From Methylosarcina fibrata AML-C10 (GTDB taxonomy: Bacteria > Pseudomonadota > Gammaproteobacteria > Methylococcales > Methylomonadaceae): a stretch of DNA of 64,000 nucleotides. The notes beneath the pieces were generated by a model. It was not told the DNA's origin. It was given only the letters and a program-made list of their open reading frames with translations, and searched no databases. Positions 18,452 to 28,510 of this stretch are shown here, piece after piece (position 1 is the first letter of the stretch; every line of letters starts with the position of its first letter). The translations under genes and the position numbers were made by a program. The stretch is taken from positions 2,656,547 through 2,720,546 of the forward strand of contig NZ_KB889965.1 in NCBI RefSeq assembly GCF_000372865.1, written 5' to 3'.

Positions 18452-21010
18452 ATGAAAATAAAAATATCAGCCATCTCTCTTGCTCTAATGGGAGCAGGAT
18501 TCATCGGACTCTCCGGTTACAGCAGTAGCAGTTGGGCCCTTTTCAACAAAAATCCCTGCAATTTGGGCAAGGCCGGCAAAGTTCTGGACGAAGCCAAATG
18601 CGCCGGAAGAACCGCCGAGAGCATCAAAGGCGCGGATGAAGACTATTTCCGGGACATGGATAACGGCGTTACCAAGGATCCCGCCAAAGTCGCCGCCGCA
18701 CTGGCGCCGTTCGTTCCCGGCATTACTCCCGAGCAGGCCGTCAGGCACGCGGCCATCGGACGCAACAACTGGATCGTATGGACCGCCGGCAACGACCGCT
18801 TCTGGGATCATTTGGGCTATCAAAGCCGCGGCAATCTGGATTTTCTGAAAACGATTTCCAACCATCCCAGCCTCAAATTCAGCCGCAGCAATCGCTGGAA
18901 CTATCTGGGGCTGGTCAACGAACCCTGTTTCAAAAAACCCACCGAAGCCCGAAAAGACCGCTACGGCCTATGGCTGGACGTCCGCTCTCCGGACTGTCCT
19001 GCGGACCCGTTTGAAAATGAAGAAAAATACCCCGGCGTGAAAATCGGCGCCCGCGGCAAAAACATTCCGGTCGGCTCCTATTACGGCTACGCGACCGGTA
19101 TCGTCGGCGTGCGCCTGTTTCCCAACCCCGATTTCGACGAAAAAGCACAAAAGCGCTGGGATCCGGAACGCTATTACACCGACCCCAGCTATTACAACGA
19201 TGAAAAACTGGTCCGCCCCTACCGCGTCGGCATGTCCTGTGGTTTCTGCCACGTCGGTCCGAACCCGACCAATCCGCCCGCCGATCCGGAAAATCCGAAA
19301 TGGGAGAATCTGAACTCCAATCCCGGAGCGCAGTATTTCTGGATCAACCGCATCTTTACCTGGGACGCGGACCCCACCAGCTTTCCGTATCAACTCTTCA
19401 CCACCTCGCGCCCCGGCGCTCTCGATACCTCCCTCGTATCGAGCGATTACATCAATAATCCACGGACGATGAACGCGGTTTACAGCCTCGCGGCCCGGTT
19501 GCAGAATGCGCAAAAGTTCGGCATGGAAAAACTGGGCGGCGGCAGTTTGAACAACAAACAATTGAACGATTACGTTCCCGCCAACTCGCCCTTGACCCAA
19601 TTCTTCAAGGCGCCCGATACGGTATTCACCCCGCGCGTGTTGAAAGACGGCGCCGATTCGGTCGGCGCGCTCGGCGCATTGAACCGGGTCTTCATCAACA
19701 TCGGCCTGTTCAGCGAAGAATGGCTGCTCCATTTCAATCCCTTGATCGGCGGCAAGCCCATTACGCCGATCCCGATCAAAACCTCTCGCCAAAACTCGGT
19801 CTACTGGCAAGCCAATGAAATGCAAACTCCGGATCTGGCGTTGTTTTTCCTCGCGACCGCTCAGCCCGATCTGCTGAAAAACGCACCCGGCGGCGACAAA
19901 CACCTGACGACCGAAGCCACCGTGCTGACCCGCGGCAAGGAAGTGTTCGGCGAACGCTGCGCGCGCTGCCATTCCAGCAAATTGCCGGAAAAGGCTTACA
20001 GCTTTTTCCCGAACGGCGGCGTCGGCAAGGATTACCTGAAATACTGGGGCAATTACTGGCGCTGGACGCAAACCGACGAGTTTAAAAAGGCAATGGACGA
20101 AATCGTCAAAAAAGACGACTTCCTGAAAGACAATTTCCTGTCCACCGATCTTCGGGTGCCGGTCACGCTGCTCGAAACCAACGCTTGCAGCCCGTTGGCG
20201 ACCAATGCGATCGAAGGCAACATCTGGAACGACTTTTCGTCCCAGTCCTATAAAAATCTGCCGTCGGTCGGAAAATTCACCGTGCACGACCCCTTTACCG
20301 GCAAGCCCAGTGAATTCGACATGCCCGGCGGCGGCCGCGGTTTCACCCGTCCTGCTTCGCTGATCAGCCTGTGGTCGACCGCACCGTTCCTGCTCAACAA
20401 CGCCGTCGGCGAGTTCAACCCGAGCCCCGCCGTCGAGGACCGGATGCAGTCGTTCAACAACTCGATCGAACAAATGCTGTGGCCGGAAAAACGCAAAGGC
20501 AATATCCAGTATCAGACCGCCAACGGCAAAATGCTGCCGGGCTGGGTCGACAAAACGTTCGAAACCAGCTATCTGAGAGTGCCGTCCGGCTATCTGCCCA
20601 AACTGCTCAATGAACTCATTGACCGGATCGAAGGGGGCAAATTCGCCGGCGAAATGGGTCTGGAACTCGGTCCGATTCCCAAAGGCACGCCGGTCAACCT
20701 GTTGACCAACATCGATCTGGACAAGCGGGACGGCATTATCGATCGCGTCAAGCACGACCTTCAGTTGCTGAAGCTGTTCAAACAAATCAAGAAGGACTTG
20801 AAGGCGTTACCCAAGAATGCCACCGACGAGCAAGCCGTGCAAGTCTTTAAAAACCTGATCGATCCTTTGATCAAGAACAGCAAATGTCCGGACTACATCG
20901 TCAACCGAGGCCATTATTTCGGCACCGATTACTTCGTTGAAGCCGATAAGGAACCGGGTCTGAGCGATGCCGACAAGAAAGCCTTGATCGAATTCCTGAA
21001 GACTCTGTAG
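18452..21010 (+). CDS. Large periplasmic di-heme cytochrome c (RoxA-like architecture)
   Basis: An 852-residue exported protein. The signal peptide (about 1-28) ends at SSSWA before LFNKNPCN. Two covalent heme sites are visible: CGFCH at 263-267 and CARCH at 503-507, about 240 residues apart in a protein without other cytochrome repeats. Two distant hemes in one long chain are the layout of the rubber dioxygenase RoxA/RoxB group and, more loosely, of MauG-type peroxidases, but the overall similarity is inferred, not measured. The start is the ATG at 18452 with AAGGGG upstream; a GTG lies three codons earlier. A GMC flavoprotein follows 269 bases downstream on the same strand, which suggests a shared redox function. 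Confidence 0.8.
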   Translation: MKIKISAISLALMGAGFIGLSGYSSSSWALFNKNPCNLGKAGKVLDEAKCAGRTAESIKGADEDYFRDMDNGVTKDPAKVAAALAPFVPGITPEQAVRHAAIGRNNWIVWTAGNDRFWDHLGYQSRGNLDFLKTISNHPSLKFSRSNRWNYLGLVNEPCFKKPTEARKDRYGLWLDVRSPDCPADPFENEEKYPGVKIGARGKNIPVGSYYGYATGIVGVRLFPNPDFDEKAQKRWDPERYYTDPSYYNDEKLVRPYRVGMSCGFCHVGPNPTNPPADPENPKWENLNSNPGAQYFWINRIFTWDADPTSFPYQLFTTSRPGALDTSLVSSDYINNPRTMNAVYSLAARLQNAQKFGMEKLGGGSLNNKQLNDYVPANSPLTQFFKAPDTVFTPRVLKDGADSVGALGALNRVFINIGLFSEEWLLHFNPLIGGKPITPIPIKTSRQNSVYWQANEMQTPDLALFFLATAQPDLLKNAPGGDKHLTTEATVLTRGKEVFGERCARCHSSKLPEKAYSFFPNGGVGKDYLKYWGNYWRWTQTDEFKKAMDEIVKKDDFLKDNFLSTDLRVPVTLLETNACSPLATNAIEGNIWNDFSSQSYKNLPSVGKFTVHDPFTGKPSEFDMPGGGRGFTRPASLISLWSTAPFLLNNAVGEFNPSPAVEDRMQSFNNSIEQMLWPEKRKGNIQYQTANGKMLPGWVDKTFETSYLRVPSGYLPKLLNELIDRIEGGKFAGEMGLELGPIPKGTPVNLLTNIDLDKRDGIIDRVKHDLQLLKLFKQIKKDLKALPKNATDEQAVQVFKNLIDPLIKNSKCPDYIVNRGHYFGTDYFVEADKEPGLSDADKKALIEFLKTL

Positions 21011-21279
21011 AAAACGTTCGGGATTGGGGAGAAGATTTATCTCACGGTAGTTTTCTCCCCGACCTCGAAATACCCATTCAAGGTGCCTTTAACCTTCACA
21101 ATTTTCTCCGCAAGAAAGTTCGTATTGAGCAAATTCAATTGAACTTTCCACCTCTGACGGTCGAATTTTTTTAGGAAAAAAGTTTTGCGTTTCAGGCATC
21201 CGTTCCGATAACAAAACGGAAGCGTTCTTTCGACGACCCTTCCGATGACTCACCCGATTCGAGCTTGGAGACAAGAAAA

Positions 21280-23154
21280 ATGACAAATTCTAACAATGCG
21301 GAATACGAGTATATTGTAGTAGGCTCAGGGGCCGGCGGCGGTACCGTCGCCGCGCGCCTGGCCGAACGCGGCAAAAAAGTGCTGGTCCTGGAAGCCGGCG
21401 GCGACCCGAAGCAACTTCAGGGCGACAATCTCGCCTTCCCCGGCGAAAAACGGCTGCCCGACGATTACGATGTTCCCGTTTTTCATCCGTTTTCGACCGA
21501 AAACGAGGCGATGCGCTGGGATTTTTTCGTACGCCATTATGAAACCGAATCGATTCAGGCCCAGGATCCTAAATACACTCCCGCCGAGAAAGGCGTGCTG
21601 TACCCGCGCGCCGGCTGCCTCGGCGGCTGCACCGCGCACAACGCGATGATCACGGTCTATCCGCACAACGCCGACTGGGACGAAGTGGCCGACATCACCG
21701 GCGACGCATCCTGGAAAGCCGACAACATGCGCAAATATTTCGAATTGATGGAAAATTGCGAACACCGTCCGAAACTTCGCAAGCTGGCGACCTGGCTCGG
21801 CATCAATCCGTCGCGCCACGGCTTCAAAGGCTGGTTTCAGACCGAAGCCGCGCTACCGCTCGAAGCGTTGGCAAAGGACAAAAAACTGGTCTTGGCGATC
21901 CTCGATTCCGCGGTCAAAGCCGCCGGCAAATTGCCAAGCTTTTTTGACCGGCTTAAATGGCAAATCCAGGGGCTGGCCGATCCGAACGATTGGCGCTTAG
22001 TCAAGGATAACGCCATAGGTCTGCATTATCCGCCACTTGCAACCACGAAAGGTAAACGTCACAGCACTCGCGAACGCCTGCTCGAAGTGCAGCAGAAACA
22101 TCCGGGCAATTTGACGATCGAACTGGATGCCCTGGTCACCCGGGTCATCCTGGACGACAATAACCGCGCCGTCGGCGTCGAATACCTGAAAGGAGCAAAG
22201 CTCTACAAGGCGCACGCGAATCCGAGCAACAAACCCGGCGAACTGCGCGAAGCCTATGCCGCGAAGGAAGTGATCCTGTCCGGCGGCGCCTACAATACGC
22301 CGCAACTATTGATGCTGTCCGGCATAGGCCCGAAAGAAGAACTGCAAAAGCACGGCATTGCGGTCAAGCATCACCTGCCCGGCATCGGCGCCAACCTGCA
22401 GGACCGCTACGAAGTCGGCGTCACAAACAGAATGAACCAGGATTGGGAGGTTTTGAAAGGCGCCAAGTATTCGCCCGGCGACCCCGAGTATAACGACTGG
22501 CTAAACGGCAAAGGCGTCTATACGACCAACGGCGCGGTACTGGCGGTGATCAAGCGTTCCGTCGAAGAACGACCGTTGCCCGACCTGTTTTGCTTTGCCC
22601 TGCTTGGCAACTTCAGAGGTTATTTCCCGGGTTATTCGAAACTGATCAAAGACAACCTGAACTACCTGACCTGGGCCGTGCTAAAAGCGCACACGGTCAA
22701 TCGCGCCGGCGAAGTCAGACTGGTCTCCGCCGATCCGCGCGACCGCCCCTATATCAACTTCCGTTATTTCGAAGAAGGCACCGATACTACAGGCCAGGAT
22801 CTTGATTCGGTCGTCGAAGGCATCAAGTTCGTGCGCAGCATTGCCAAGCCGCTGTTCGACCAAGGCATCCTGGCCGAAGAAGTCGCACCCGGCAAAAGCG
22901 TGCAAACCGATGAACAACTGCGCGATTTCGTCCGCTACAACGCCTGGGGGCACCATGCCTCCTGCACCTGTCCGATCGGCGCCGACAACGATCCGATGGC
23001 GGTGCTGGACAGCCAGTTCCGGGTCCGCGGCATCCAGGGGCTGCGCGTCGTCGATGCGTCGGTATTTCCGAGAATCCCCGGCTTCTTCATCGTCTCGTCG
23101 ATCTATATGATCGGCGAAAAAGCGGCCGACGTCATTTTAAACGCCTCCGCTTAA
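21280..23154 (+). CDS. GMC-family FAD oxidoreductase with altered active site
   Basis: A 624-residue flavoprotein. The FAD-binding GSGAGGGTVAARLAERG sits at the N-terminus with VLVLEAGG after it, the GMC signature-like PRAGCLGGCTAHNAM at about 110-125, and the C-terminal GMC_oxred_C domain (about 470-620). The conserved His is present (H559 in HASCTCPIG), but the segment that should read like GNTNAPT reads GFFIVSSIY, so the usual second catalytic Asn/His is a Val. No signal peptide or Tat motif is visible, so it appears cytoplasmic although its neighbour is periplasmic. The start is the ATG at 21280 with GGAG 9 bases upstream. The substrate is unknown: alcohols, aldehydes or a non-dehydrogenase reaction are all possible. 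Confidence 0.88.
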   Translation: MTNSNNAEYEYIVVGSGAGGGTVAARLAERGKKVLVLEAGGDPKQLQGDNLAFPGEKRLPDDYDVPVFHPFSTENEAMRWDFFVRHYETESIQAQDPKYTPAEKGVLYPRAGCLGGCTAHNAMITVYPHNADWDEVADITGDASWKADNMRKYFELMENCEHRPKLRKLATWLGINPSRHGFKGWFQTEAALPLEALAKDKKLVLAILDSAVKAAGKLPSFFDRLKWQIQGLADPNDWRLVKDNAIGLHYPPLATTKGKRHSTRERLLEVQQKHPGNLTIELDALVTRVILDDNNRAVGVEYLKGAKLYKAHANPSNKPGELREAYAAKEVILSGGAYNTPQLLMLSGIGPKEELQKHGIAVKHHLPGIGANLQDRYEVGVTNRMNQDWEVLKGAKYSPGDPEYNDWLNGKGVYTTNGAVLAVIKRSVEERPLPDLFCFALLGNFRGYFPGYSKLIKDNLNYLTWAVLKAHTVNRAGEVRLVSADPRDRPYINFRYFEEGTDTTGQDLDSVVEGIKFVRSIAKPLFDQGILAEEVAPGKSVQTDEQLRDFVRYNAWGHHASCTCPIGADNDPMAVLDSQFRVRGIQGLRVVDASVFPRIPGFFIVSSIYMIGEKAADVILNASA

Positions 23155-23175
23155 GCGCAATCTGCAAGCTCCGCT

Positions 23176-23254
23176 CCGTCTGTCGTCCGATCGAGGCATG
23201 AGCCGGACGACAGGCGGACAGCGAACCGCACCTGCCGGTCCTCCCGGCAGGCAA
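23176..23254. terminator. Two hairpins between convergent GMC and icd genes
   Basis: Stem CTGTCGTCCG/CGGACGACAG (23180-23213) and stem CCTGCCGG/CCGGCAGG (23231-23251). Neither has a clear T run, so they may be bidirectional terminators or only REP-like structures. Confidence 0.45.
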
Positions 23255-23265
23255 CCGCCCTCCGG

Positions 23266-24564
23266 TTACAGATTATCGATCAGTACGTCGGCAAATTCGC
23301 TGCATTTCACTTCGGTCGCATTCTCCATCAGCCGGGCAAAATCGTAGGTGACCTTCTTGCCGGCAATGGCCGCATCCATTGCGCGAATCAGGGCATCGGC
23401 CGCTTCGGTCCAGCCCATGTAGCGAAGCATCATCTCGCCGGAAAGAATCAACGAACCCGGATTGACTTTGTCCAGATCCGCGTATTTGGGCGCCGTTCCG
23501 TGCGTCGCTTCGAAAACGGCGGTGCCGGTCGAATAATTGATGTTGCCTCCGGGGGCGATGCCGATGCCGCCGACCTGCGCGGCCAACGCATCGGAGAGAT
23601 AATCGCCGTTCAAATTGAGCGTGGCGATCACGTCGAAGTCGTCGGGCCGAGTCAGTACCTGCTGCAGAGTGATGTCGGCAATCCCGTCTTTCATTAAAAT
23701 GCGGCCCTGCGCCAGCGCTTCCGCCTGCTCCTTGTTGGCCGCGGCTTCGCCCGAAGCGGCTTTGGTTCTTTCCCAGCGGCTCCACGGATAGACCTGTTCC
23801 GCGTACTCCCGTTCGGCCAGGGCGTAGGCCCAGTTTCTGAACGCGCCTTCGGTGAATTTCATGATGTTGCCCTTATGGACCAGAGTGACGCTTTTGCGCC
23901 GATTGGCCAGGGCAAAATCGATCGCGGCCCGGACCAAACGCTCGGTTCCTTCCCGCGAAACCGGCTTGATGCCGATGCCGGCGGTTTCGGGAAAACGGAT
24001 TTTGGCGTATTGCGCGGGAAAATGCTCGCGCAGCAATTGCAGGAAGCGCCGATTGTCCTCGCTGCCTTGTTCAAACTCGATACCGGCATAGATGTCTTCG
24101 GTGTTTTCCCGGAAAATGACCATGTCGACGGCCTCGGGCCGCTTGACCGGCGATGGCACGCCTTGAAACCATCGAACTGGCCGCAGGCAGACGTACAAGT
24201 CGAGTACTTGCCGCAAGGTCACGTTCAGCGAGCGAATGCCGCCGCCCACCGGCGTAGTCAAAGGACCTTTGATCGAAACCAGATAATCCCGGCAGGCATC
24301 GACCGTCGCATCCGGCAGCCAGGTATTGAACAGGCGGTTCGACTTTTCTCCGGCATAGATTTCCAGCCAATGGATTTTTCTCCGGCCGGAATAACTGCGG
24401 GCGACCGCGGCATCGAGAACCCGCACCGTGGCGCGCCAGATATCGGGCCCGGTGCCGTCGCCTTCAATATAAGGAATGATGGGATTGTCCGGCACGTTCA
24501 ATTGGCCGTTCTGCATGGTGATGGCGCTGCCGTCAGGCGGCGGGACAAGGGTAAAACCGTTCAT
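23266..24564 (-). CDS. icd: Isocitrate dehydrogenase, NADP-dependent
   Basis: A 432-residue TCA-cycle enzyme that makes 2-oxoglutarate, CO2 and NADPH. The substrate loop [13 protein letters not shown] contains the serine that AceK phosphorylates in E. coli. [20 protein letters not shown] carries the Lys-Tyr pair of NADP-specific enzymes. The start is the ATG at 24564 ([12 protein letters not shown]) with GGAG 5 bases upstream; the longer frame is not supported. It appears to be a single gene, downstream of acyP on the same strand but separated by a repeat. Confidence 0.95.
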   Translation of the reverse strand: MNGFTLVPPPDGSAITMQNGQLNVPDNPIIPYIEGDGTGPDIWRATVRVLDAAVARSYSGRRKIHWLEIYAGEKSNRLFNTWLPDATVDACRDYLVSIKGPLTTPVGGGIRSLNVTLRQVLDLYVCLRPVRWFQGVPSPVKRPEAVDMVIFRENTEDIYAGIEFEQGSEDNRRFLQLLREHFPAQYAKIRFPETAGIGIKPVSREGTERLVRAAIDFALANRRKSVTLVHKGNIMKFTEGAFRNWAYALAEREYAEQVYPWSRWERTKAASGEAAANKEQAEALAQGRILMKDGIADITLQQVLTRPDDFDVIATLNLNGDYLSDALAAQVGGIGIAPGGNINYSTGTAVFEATHGTAPKYADLDKVNPGSLILSGEMMLRYMGWTEAADALIRAMDAAIAGKKVTYDFARLMENATEVKCSEFADVLIDNL

Positions 24565-24763
24565 GACAACTCCAGGATGAAAATTGAACAAGCGGTCTCG
24601 GCGGCTCGATGGGGCATGGAGCGGCCGAAAAATCTCCAAAAGACTGCCGCATCATAACAAATGACGGTGGCGTTGTCTTCAGCCTAACTCGAACAATGTA
24701 ATGAAAAGGCCAAGCAACTCGGGCCACTCCGGTAAGAAACCGGGCTCCGGCTGAACTGCGGAA

Positions 24764-24840
24764 GGAAAGACCAGCCGGGTTTTTAAAACCTGACAGGTCT
24801 GCTACGGCACAGGCCGTACACGCAAACCGAAAGGCTCTAG
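24764..24840. repeat. Dispersed hairpin repeat, decayed copy
   Basis: The stretch starts GAAAGACC, holds an imperfect stem around GGTTTTTAAAACC, then AGGTCT, CGGCACAG, GCCGTAC and ends AACCGAAAGGCTCTAG. The same ordered blocks occur at 61207-61319, where the hairpin is perfect. This copy lies between acyP and icd and its last bases form the acyP stop codon. Confidence 0.65.
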
Positions 24841-25115
24841 TCCCTGAGGATTTCGAAAGACGTCAACGGTTCTCCGGGTTCGAGCTCTACGACGTCGATA
24901 CGGTCGACTCGTGCCGTAACCGGGCCCTTGCGGCACCAATGGATGAACTTCTCGATCACCAGATTTTCAGCTTCGGCAATGATTTCCACCCGTCCGTCCG
25001 GAAGGTTTCTGACACTGCCGTTCACGGCGAAATGTTTCGCCTTGTTTTGGGTAAAAAGCCGGAAATAAACCCCTTGCACCCGGCCTGAAACCTGTATTTT
25101 TACTTTACGCAACAT
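24837..25115 (-). CDS. acyP: Acylphosphatase
   Basis: A 92-residue enzyme that hydrolyses acyl phosphates. The catalytic Arg is in GRVQGVYFR and the Asn in NGSVRNLPDGRVEI. The start at 25115 (MLRKVKIQVSG) overlaps the rlmKL stop by 16 bases. Its stop codon falls at the edge of the dispersed repeat, which suggests the repeat is inserted right behind the gene. Confidence 0.93.
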   Translation of the reverse strand: MLRKVKIQVSGRVQGVYFRLFTQNKAKHFAVNGSVRNLPDGRVEIIAEAENLVIEKFIHWCRKGPVTARVDRIDVVELEPGEPLTSFEILRD

Positions 25116-27313
25116 GCCTGTATCCTCCAGCAATAATGTATTTTCGGATTGCGAGAAAAATCTTCGGGAATGGTCGAAGCCGTGATATCTTCGATTTTGA
25201 GGCCGGCCAATGCTTCGTGATCGAGTTTAAACCGCCGGAAATTGGTGGAAAAATACAAGATCCCTCCCGGCGCCAACAGGGCGGCCGCGTGCCGGATTAA
25301 CGGAACGTGATCGCGTTGGACGTCGAATATCTCTTCCATTTTCTTGGAATTGGAAAAGGTCGGAGGGTCGAGAAAAATCAGGTCGTATTGCCTTTTCAGC
25401 GGACGGCCGGCTTCCTGCGTCAGCCATTCCGGACAATTGGCCTGGATGAATTCGTGATCGCCGTGAAGATCGTTCAAGGCCAGGTTTTTTTTAGCCCATT
25501 GAAGATAGGTATTGGACATGTCCACCGTCGTGGTTGCCAGAGCGCCGCCCTTCGCCGCATGAACCGTGGCGCTGCCGGTATAGGCGAACAGGTTTAAAAA
25601 GCGTTTGCCTTGCGCCTGTTGCTGAATCAGGGCCCGAATCGGGCGATGATCGAGAAACAGCCCGGTATCCAGGTAGTCCTGGAAATTGACCCACAATTTG
25701 CAGCCGCCTTCCTCGACCACATGAAACAGTCCCGAATCGCCCTGCTTTTCATACTGCTCGGTGTTTTTTTGTTTACGCCGTATTTTCAGGAAAACATGAT
25801 CCGGAGGCAGATCGAGCACCCTCGGAATTTCGGCCAGCACGCCGGCCAGACGTTGATCGGCCTTGCTTTGATCGATGCTTTTCGGAGGCTCGTACTCCTG
25901 CACGTTGACCCAGACGTCTTCGCCGCGGTAAATGTCGACGGCGACGGCGTATTCCGGCAAATCCGCATCGTAAGCGCGGTAGCAACTGACCTGATTCTGC
26001 CGGGCCCATTTCGACAGTCTTTTCAGGTTCTTTTCGAGCCGGTTGGCGAACATTTCGGCGCGGGCACTGCCGTGGCCGGAAGCGCTCGAGCCGCCTTCCT
26101 TCGCCTGCTCGATCCGTTCATCCCGGCTTTTGGCCTTGGGAATAAAAAATGCGCTTTCCTCGATGTCCATCCGCAACAGCTTGCATTCCAGAGCGCCGTT
26201 GAACAGGGTTAGCGGTTTTTTCGAACGGATTCCCAAACGAAAACCCAGCTCGGGGTCGGTAATGATGATGCCGGCCTTCCAGCCTGTAAACCGCTGTTTC
26301 AAGGTTTCGCCGAATGTTTTATAGAGCGCCGGAATTTCCTTGTCATCGCCCAGGCGCTCTCCGTACGGCGGATTGCAGATGAGAAGGCCGGGATTCCAGC
26401 CGGCCGCCGGCGCCGCTTCTTCGATGTCGCGCCGTTCGACATGGATTTTGTTGTTCAGACCGGCCCGGTCGATGTGCCTTAATGCGGCATTGAGCGCTTG
26501 CCGACTCCGGTCGAAGCCGACGATGACGGGCAGTTTTTCCAGTCCGGCTGTTTTGCGCAGTTCCGCTTCATGCCGTAGGCTCTGCCAACAGTCGGCGGCG
26601 TGTTTCTTCCAGCCGAAAAATCCGAAATAATCGCGTAACAGTCCGGGCGCATAATCGGCGGCCATCATGGCGCCTTCGACGAGCAGGGTTCCGGAACCGC
26701 ACATCGGATCGATCAGGGTGCCCCTCCTTTCGGCAATGGCGGGCCAGCCGCTTTTCAACAGCATTGCCGCCGCCAGGTTTTCCTTGATCGGCGCTGTGAC
26801 GTTCATCTCCCGATAGCCTCGGCGATGCAGGCTTTCACCCGACAAATCGAGACTCAATTGCGCCTCCTCGCCCTGCAAATAGACATTGATGCGGATGCTC
26901 GGCCGTTCGGTGTCAATGCCGGGGCGTTTGTGAAATTTGGCCCGCATTTGATCGACGACCGCATCCTTGACCCGCAAAGCGCCGAAATGCGTGTTATTGA
27001 TAGCCGGCGCGTCTTTGGCGCTGAACGAAACGGCAAAGCTGTCCTCCGGTCTCATGTGTTCAAACCAGTTGATCTTTTTTACGCCGTAATAGAGATCGTC
27101 CTGAGTTTTTACCTCAAACGAACTTAGCACCAGAAAAACCCGATTGGCGATCCTGGACCACAAACAAACGCGGTAAGCCGTTTCCAGATCTCCGTCGAAA
27201 GCAACGCCGGCCAGGGTCGGCTTGAGTTTTTCTATGCCGAGAGACTGGAGCTCTTCGGCAAGAATGGTTTCCATACCTTTGGGCGTGGTGGCAAAAAGAG
27301 GATAAGAAGGCAT
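25100..27313 (-). CDS. rlmL: Fused 23S rRNA methyltransferase RlmKL (m2G2445 / m7G2069)
   Basis: A 737-residue fusion of two methyltransferases. The N-terminal half has a THUMP RNA-binding domain (about 45-155) and the RlmL catalytic domain with DPMCGSGTLLVEGAMMAADY and the active-site LICNPPYGERLG. The C-terminal half is RlmK, with FAYTGSATVHAAKGGA and DPPTFSNSKKM. Length is normal for gammaproteobacterial RlmKL. It is cotranscribed with acyP. Confidence 0.96.
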   Translation of the reverse strand: MPSYPLFATTPKGMETILAEELQSLGIEKLKPTLAGVAFDGDLETAYRVCLWSRIANRVFLVLSSFEVKTQDDLYYGVKKINWFEHMRPEDSFAVSFSAKDAPAINNTHFGALRVKDAVVDQMRAKFHKRPGIDTERPSIRINVYLQGEEAQLSLDLSGESLHRRGYREMNVTAPIKENLAAAMLLKSGWPAIAERRGTLIDPMCGSGTLLVEGAMMAADYAPGLLRDYFGFFGWKKHAADCWQSLRHEAELRKTAGLEKLPVIVGFDRSRQALNAALRHIDRAGLNNKIHVERRDIEEAAPAAGWNPGLLICNPPYGERLGDDKEIPALYKTFGETLKQRFTGWKAGIIITDPELGFRLGIRSKKPLTLFNGALECKLLRMDIEESAFFIPKAKSRDERIEQAKEGGSSASGHGSARAEMFANRLEKNLKRLSKWARQNQVSCYRAYDADLPEYAVAVDIYRGEDVWVNVQEYEPPKSIDQSKADQRLAGVLAEIPRVLDLPPDHVFLKIRRKQKNTEQYEKQGDSGLFHVVEEGGCKLWVNFQDYLDTGLFLDHRPIRALIQQQAQGKRFLNLFAYTGSATVHAAKGGALATTTVDMSNTYLQWAKKNLALNDLHGDHEFIQANCPEWLTQEAGRPLKRQYDLIFLDPPTFSNSKKMEEIFDVQRDHVPLIRHAAALLAPGGILYFSTNFRRFKLDHEALAGLKIEDITASTIPEDFSRNPKIHYCWRIQACCVK

Positions 27314-27567
27314 AAGGAAAGGCTAAAAGGCGTCGGATGGATTGAAATGATCGGCTACGCCCGCAGTATAGGAAAATTTATCGATGTCCGGTAGTCCGGG
27401 CAGCGCTGTTTGCTTGTCATTGTCGGGCAGCGAAGCCCGCCCTCTATCCGCACAAAAGAAACAAGACAACGACGGCGGAACCGCTATTCCGCCACTGAAA
27501 ACGAAAACAGACTGCGGGCTTCCGGATCACGGGGACATGAGCGGAGCCCGCATTTTATTACGGTAAT

Positions 27568-28047
27568 TTAATTAATCTTGATTAATTCAACATCGAAAAT
27601 CAATGTTTCATTAGGACCGATCGGCCCGGCGCCGTGAGCGCCATAGGCCAGTTCGGATGGAATGAAAAAACGAAATTGGTCACCTTCCTTCATCAACTGA
27701 ACGCCTTCGGTCCAGCCTTTGATGACCTGATTCAACGGAAAGGTGGCGGGTACGCCGCGGCCGTAGGAACTGTCAAATTCCTTGCCGTCGATCGTAGTGC
27801 CTTTGTAATGTACGGTCACGTTGTCGGTTGCCGTAGGAGACGTCTTGCCGTTTCCTTTCTTGATGACTTCGTATTGTAAGCCGCTGGCGGTAGTGATGAC
27901 GTTTGCTTTTTGGGCATTTTGCGCCAGAAAGGCTTTGCCCTGAGCTTTGCTTTCTTCCGGCGTAGTCGCGTTCGCCAGCGACCAGATGGTTAATCCAATT
28001 AGAACTGCGGAGACAAATGAACTGATTTGGATATGAATTTTTCTCAC
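27568..28047 (-). CDS. Periplasmic FKBP-type peptidyl-prolyl isomerase
   Basis: A 159-residue protein with a signal peptide (cleavage near LANA-TTPEE), a short charged linker (KAQGKAFLAQNAQK, typical of the FkpA/Mip group) and a complete FKBP domain (VTVHYKGTTIDGKEFDSSYGR, AYGAHGAGPIGPNETLIFDVEL). It speeds proline isomerisation in the periplasm. It lacks the long helical dimerisation arm of full FkpA, so it resembles the small secreted FKBPs. No linked operon partner is seen. Confidence 0.92.
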   Translation of the reverse strand: MRKIHIQISSFVSAVLIGLTIWSLANATTPEESKAQGKAFLAQNAQKANVITTASGLQYEVIKKGNGKTSPTATDNVTVHYKGTTIDGKEFDSSYGRGVPATFPLNQVIKGWTEGVQLMKEGDQFRFFIPSELAYGAHGAGPIGPNETLIFDVELIKIN

Positions 28048-28510
28048 GGTTTCTCCTCGCGTCGATTTTAAAATTAGGGTGTATCAAAAAATCCTGTTTT
28101 ATCCGGCCTACATTATGACATGTAATAAATTGGAAATTAAAGCCTTGATTCCGGATAACGCCCTATTAAAGACCGATTTCTGCCGTTTGAATTGTGCGAA
28201 AAAACTGAAAAAAATCAGCCGCCGCAGCCAATGGACAGCCTTTCACAAAATAGAAGACGAGCGGGGTCATCAAAGAAGTCGTCTTTGCCTTTCTCTTTGT
28301 TATTTTCCTCGAGCCTGCGCCAATCTCCGCTTTGCCGATGAAACCGGAGAGCGGTTACTCACCGCAGAAAATTTATGAAACAGTCAATTTCTTGCTGGTC
28401 ACTTAATTCCATAGCCATAACCTGAATTCGCCAGCTATAATTTTTACAATTAAAAAGTATTATATCCGCCAGTAATAACCGATAAGAAAACGAAAGGCGA
28501 GGAGAGTCGG
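28048..28510. other. Divergent gap between the FKBP and tandem PilZ genes
   Basis: About 460 bases. A 99-codon plus-strand frame (28079-28378) has no ribosome binding site and no recognisable pattern. The last 80 bases before the PilZ gene are AT-rich and probably hold its promoter. Confidence 0.35.

Noticed and set aside
18968-20785. A 605-codon minus-strand open frame across the di-heme cytochrome gene
   Set aside because: The plus-strand protein has a signal peptide, two heme sites and a good ribosome binding site. The antisense frame has none of these.
28079-28378. A 99-codon plus-strand frame downstream of the FKBP gene
   Set aside because: No ribosome binding site, composition unlike the neighbours, and no recognisable domain.
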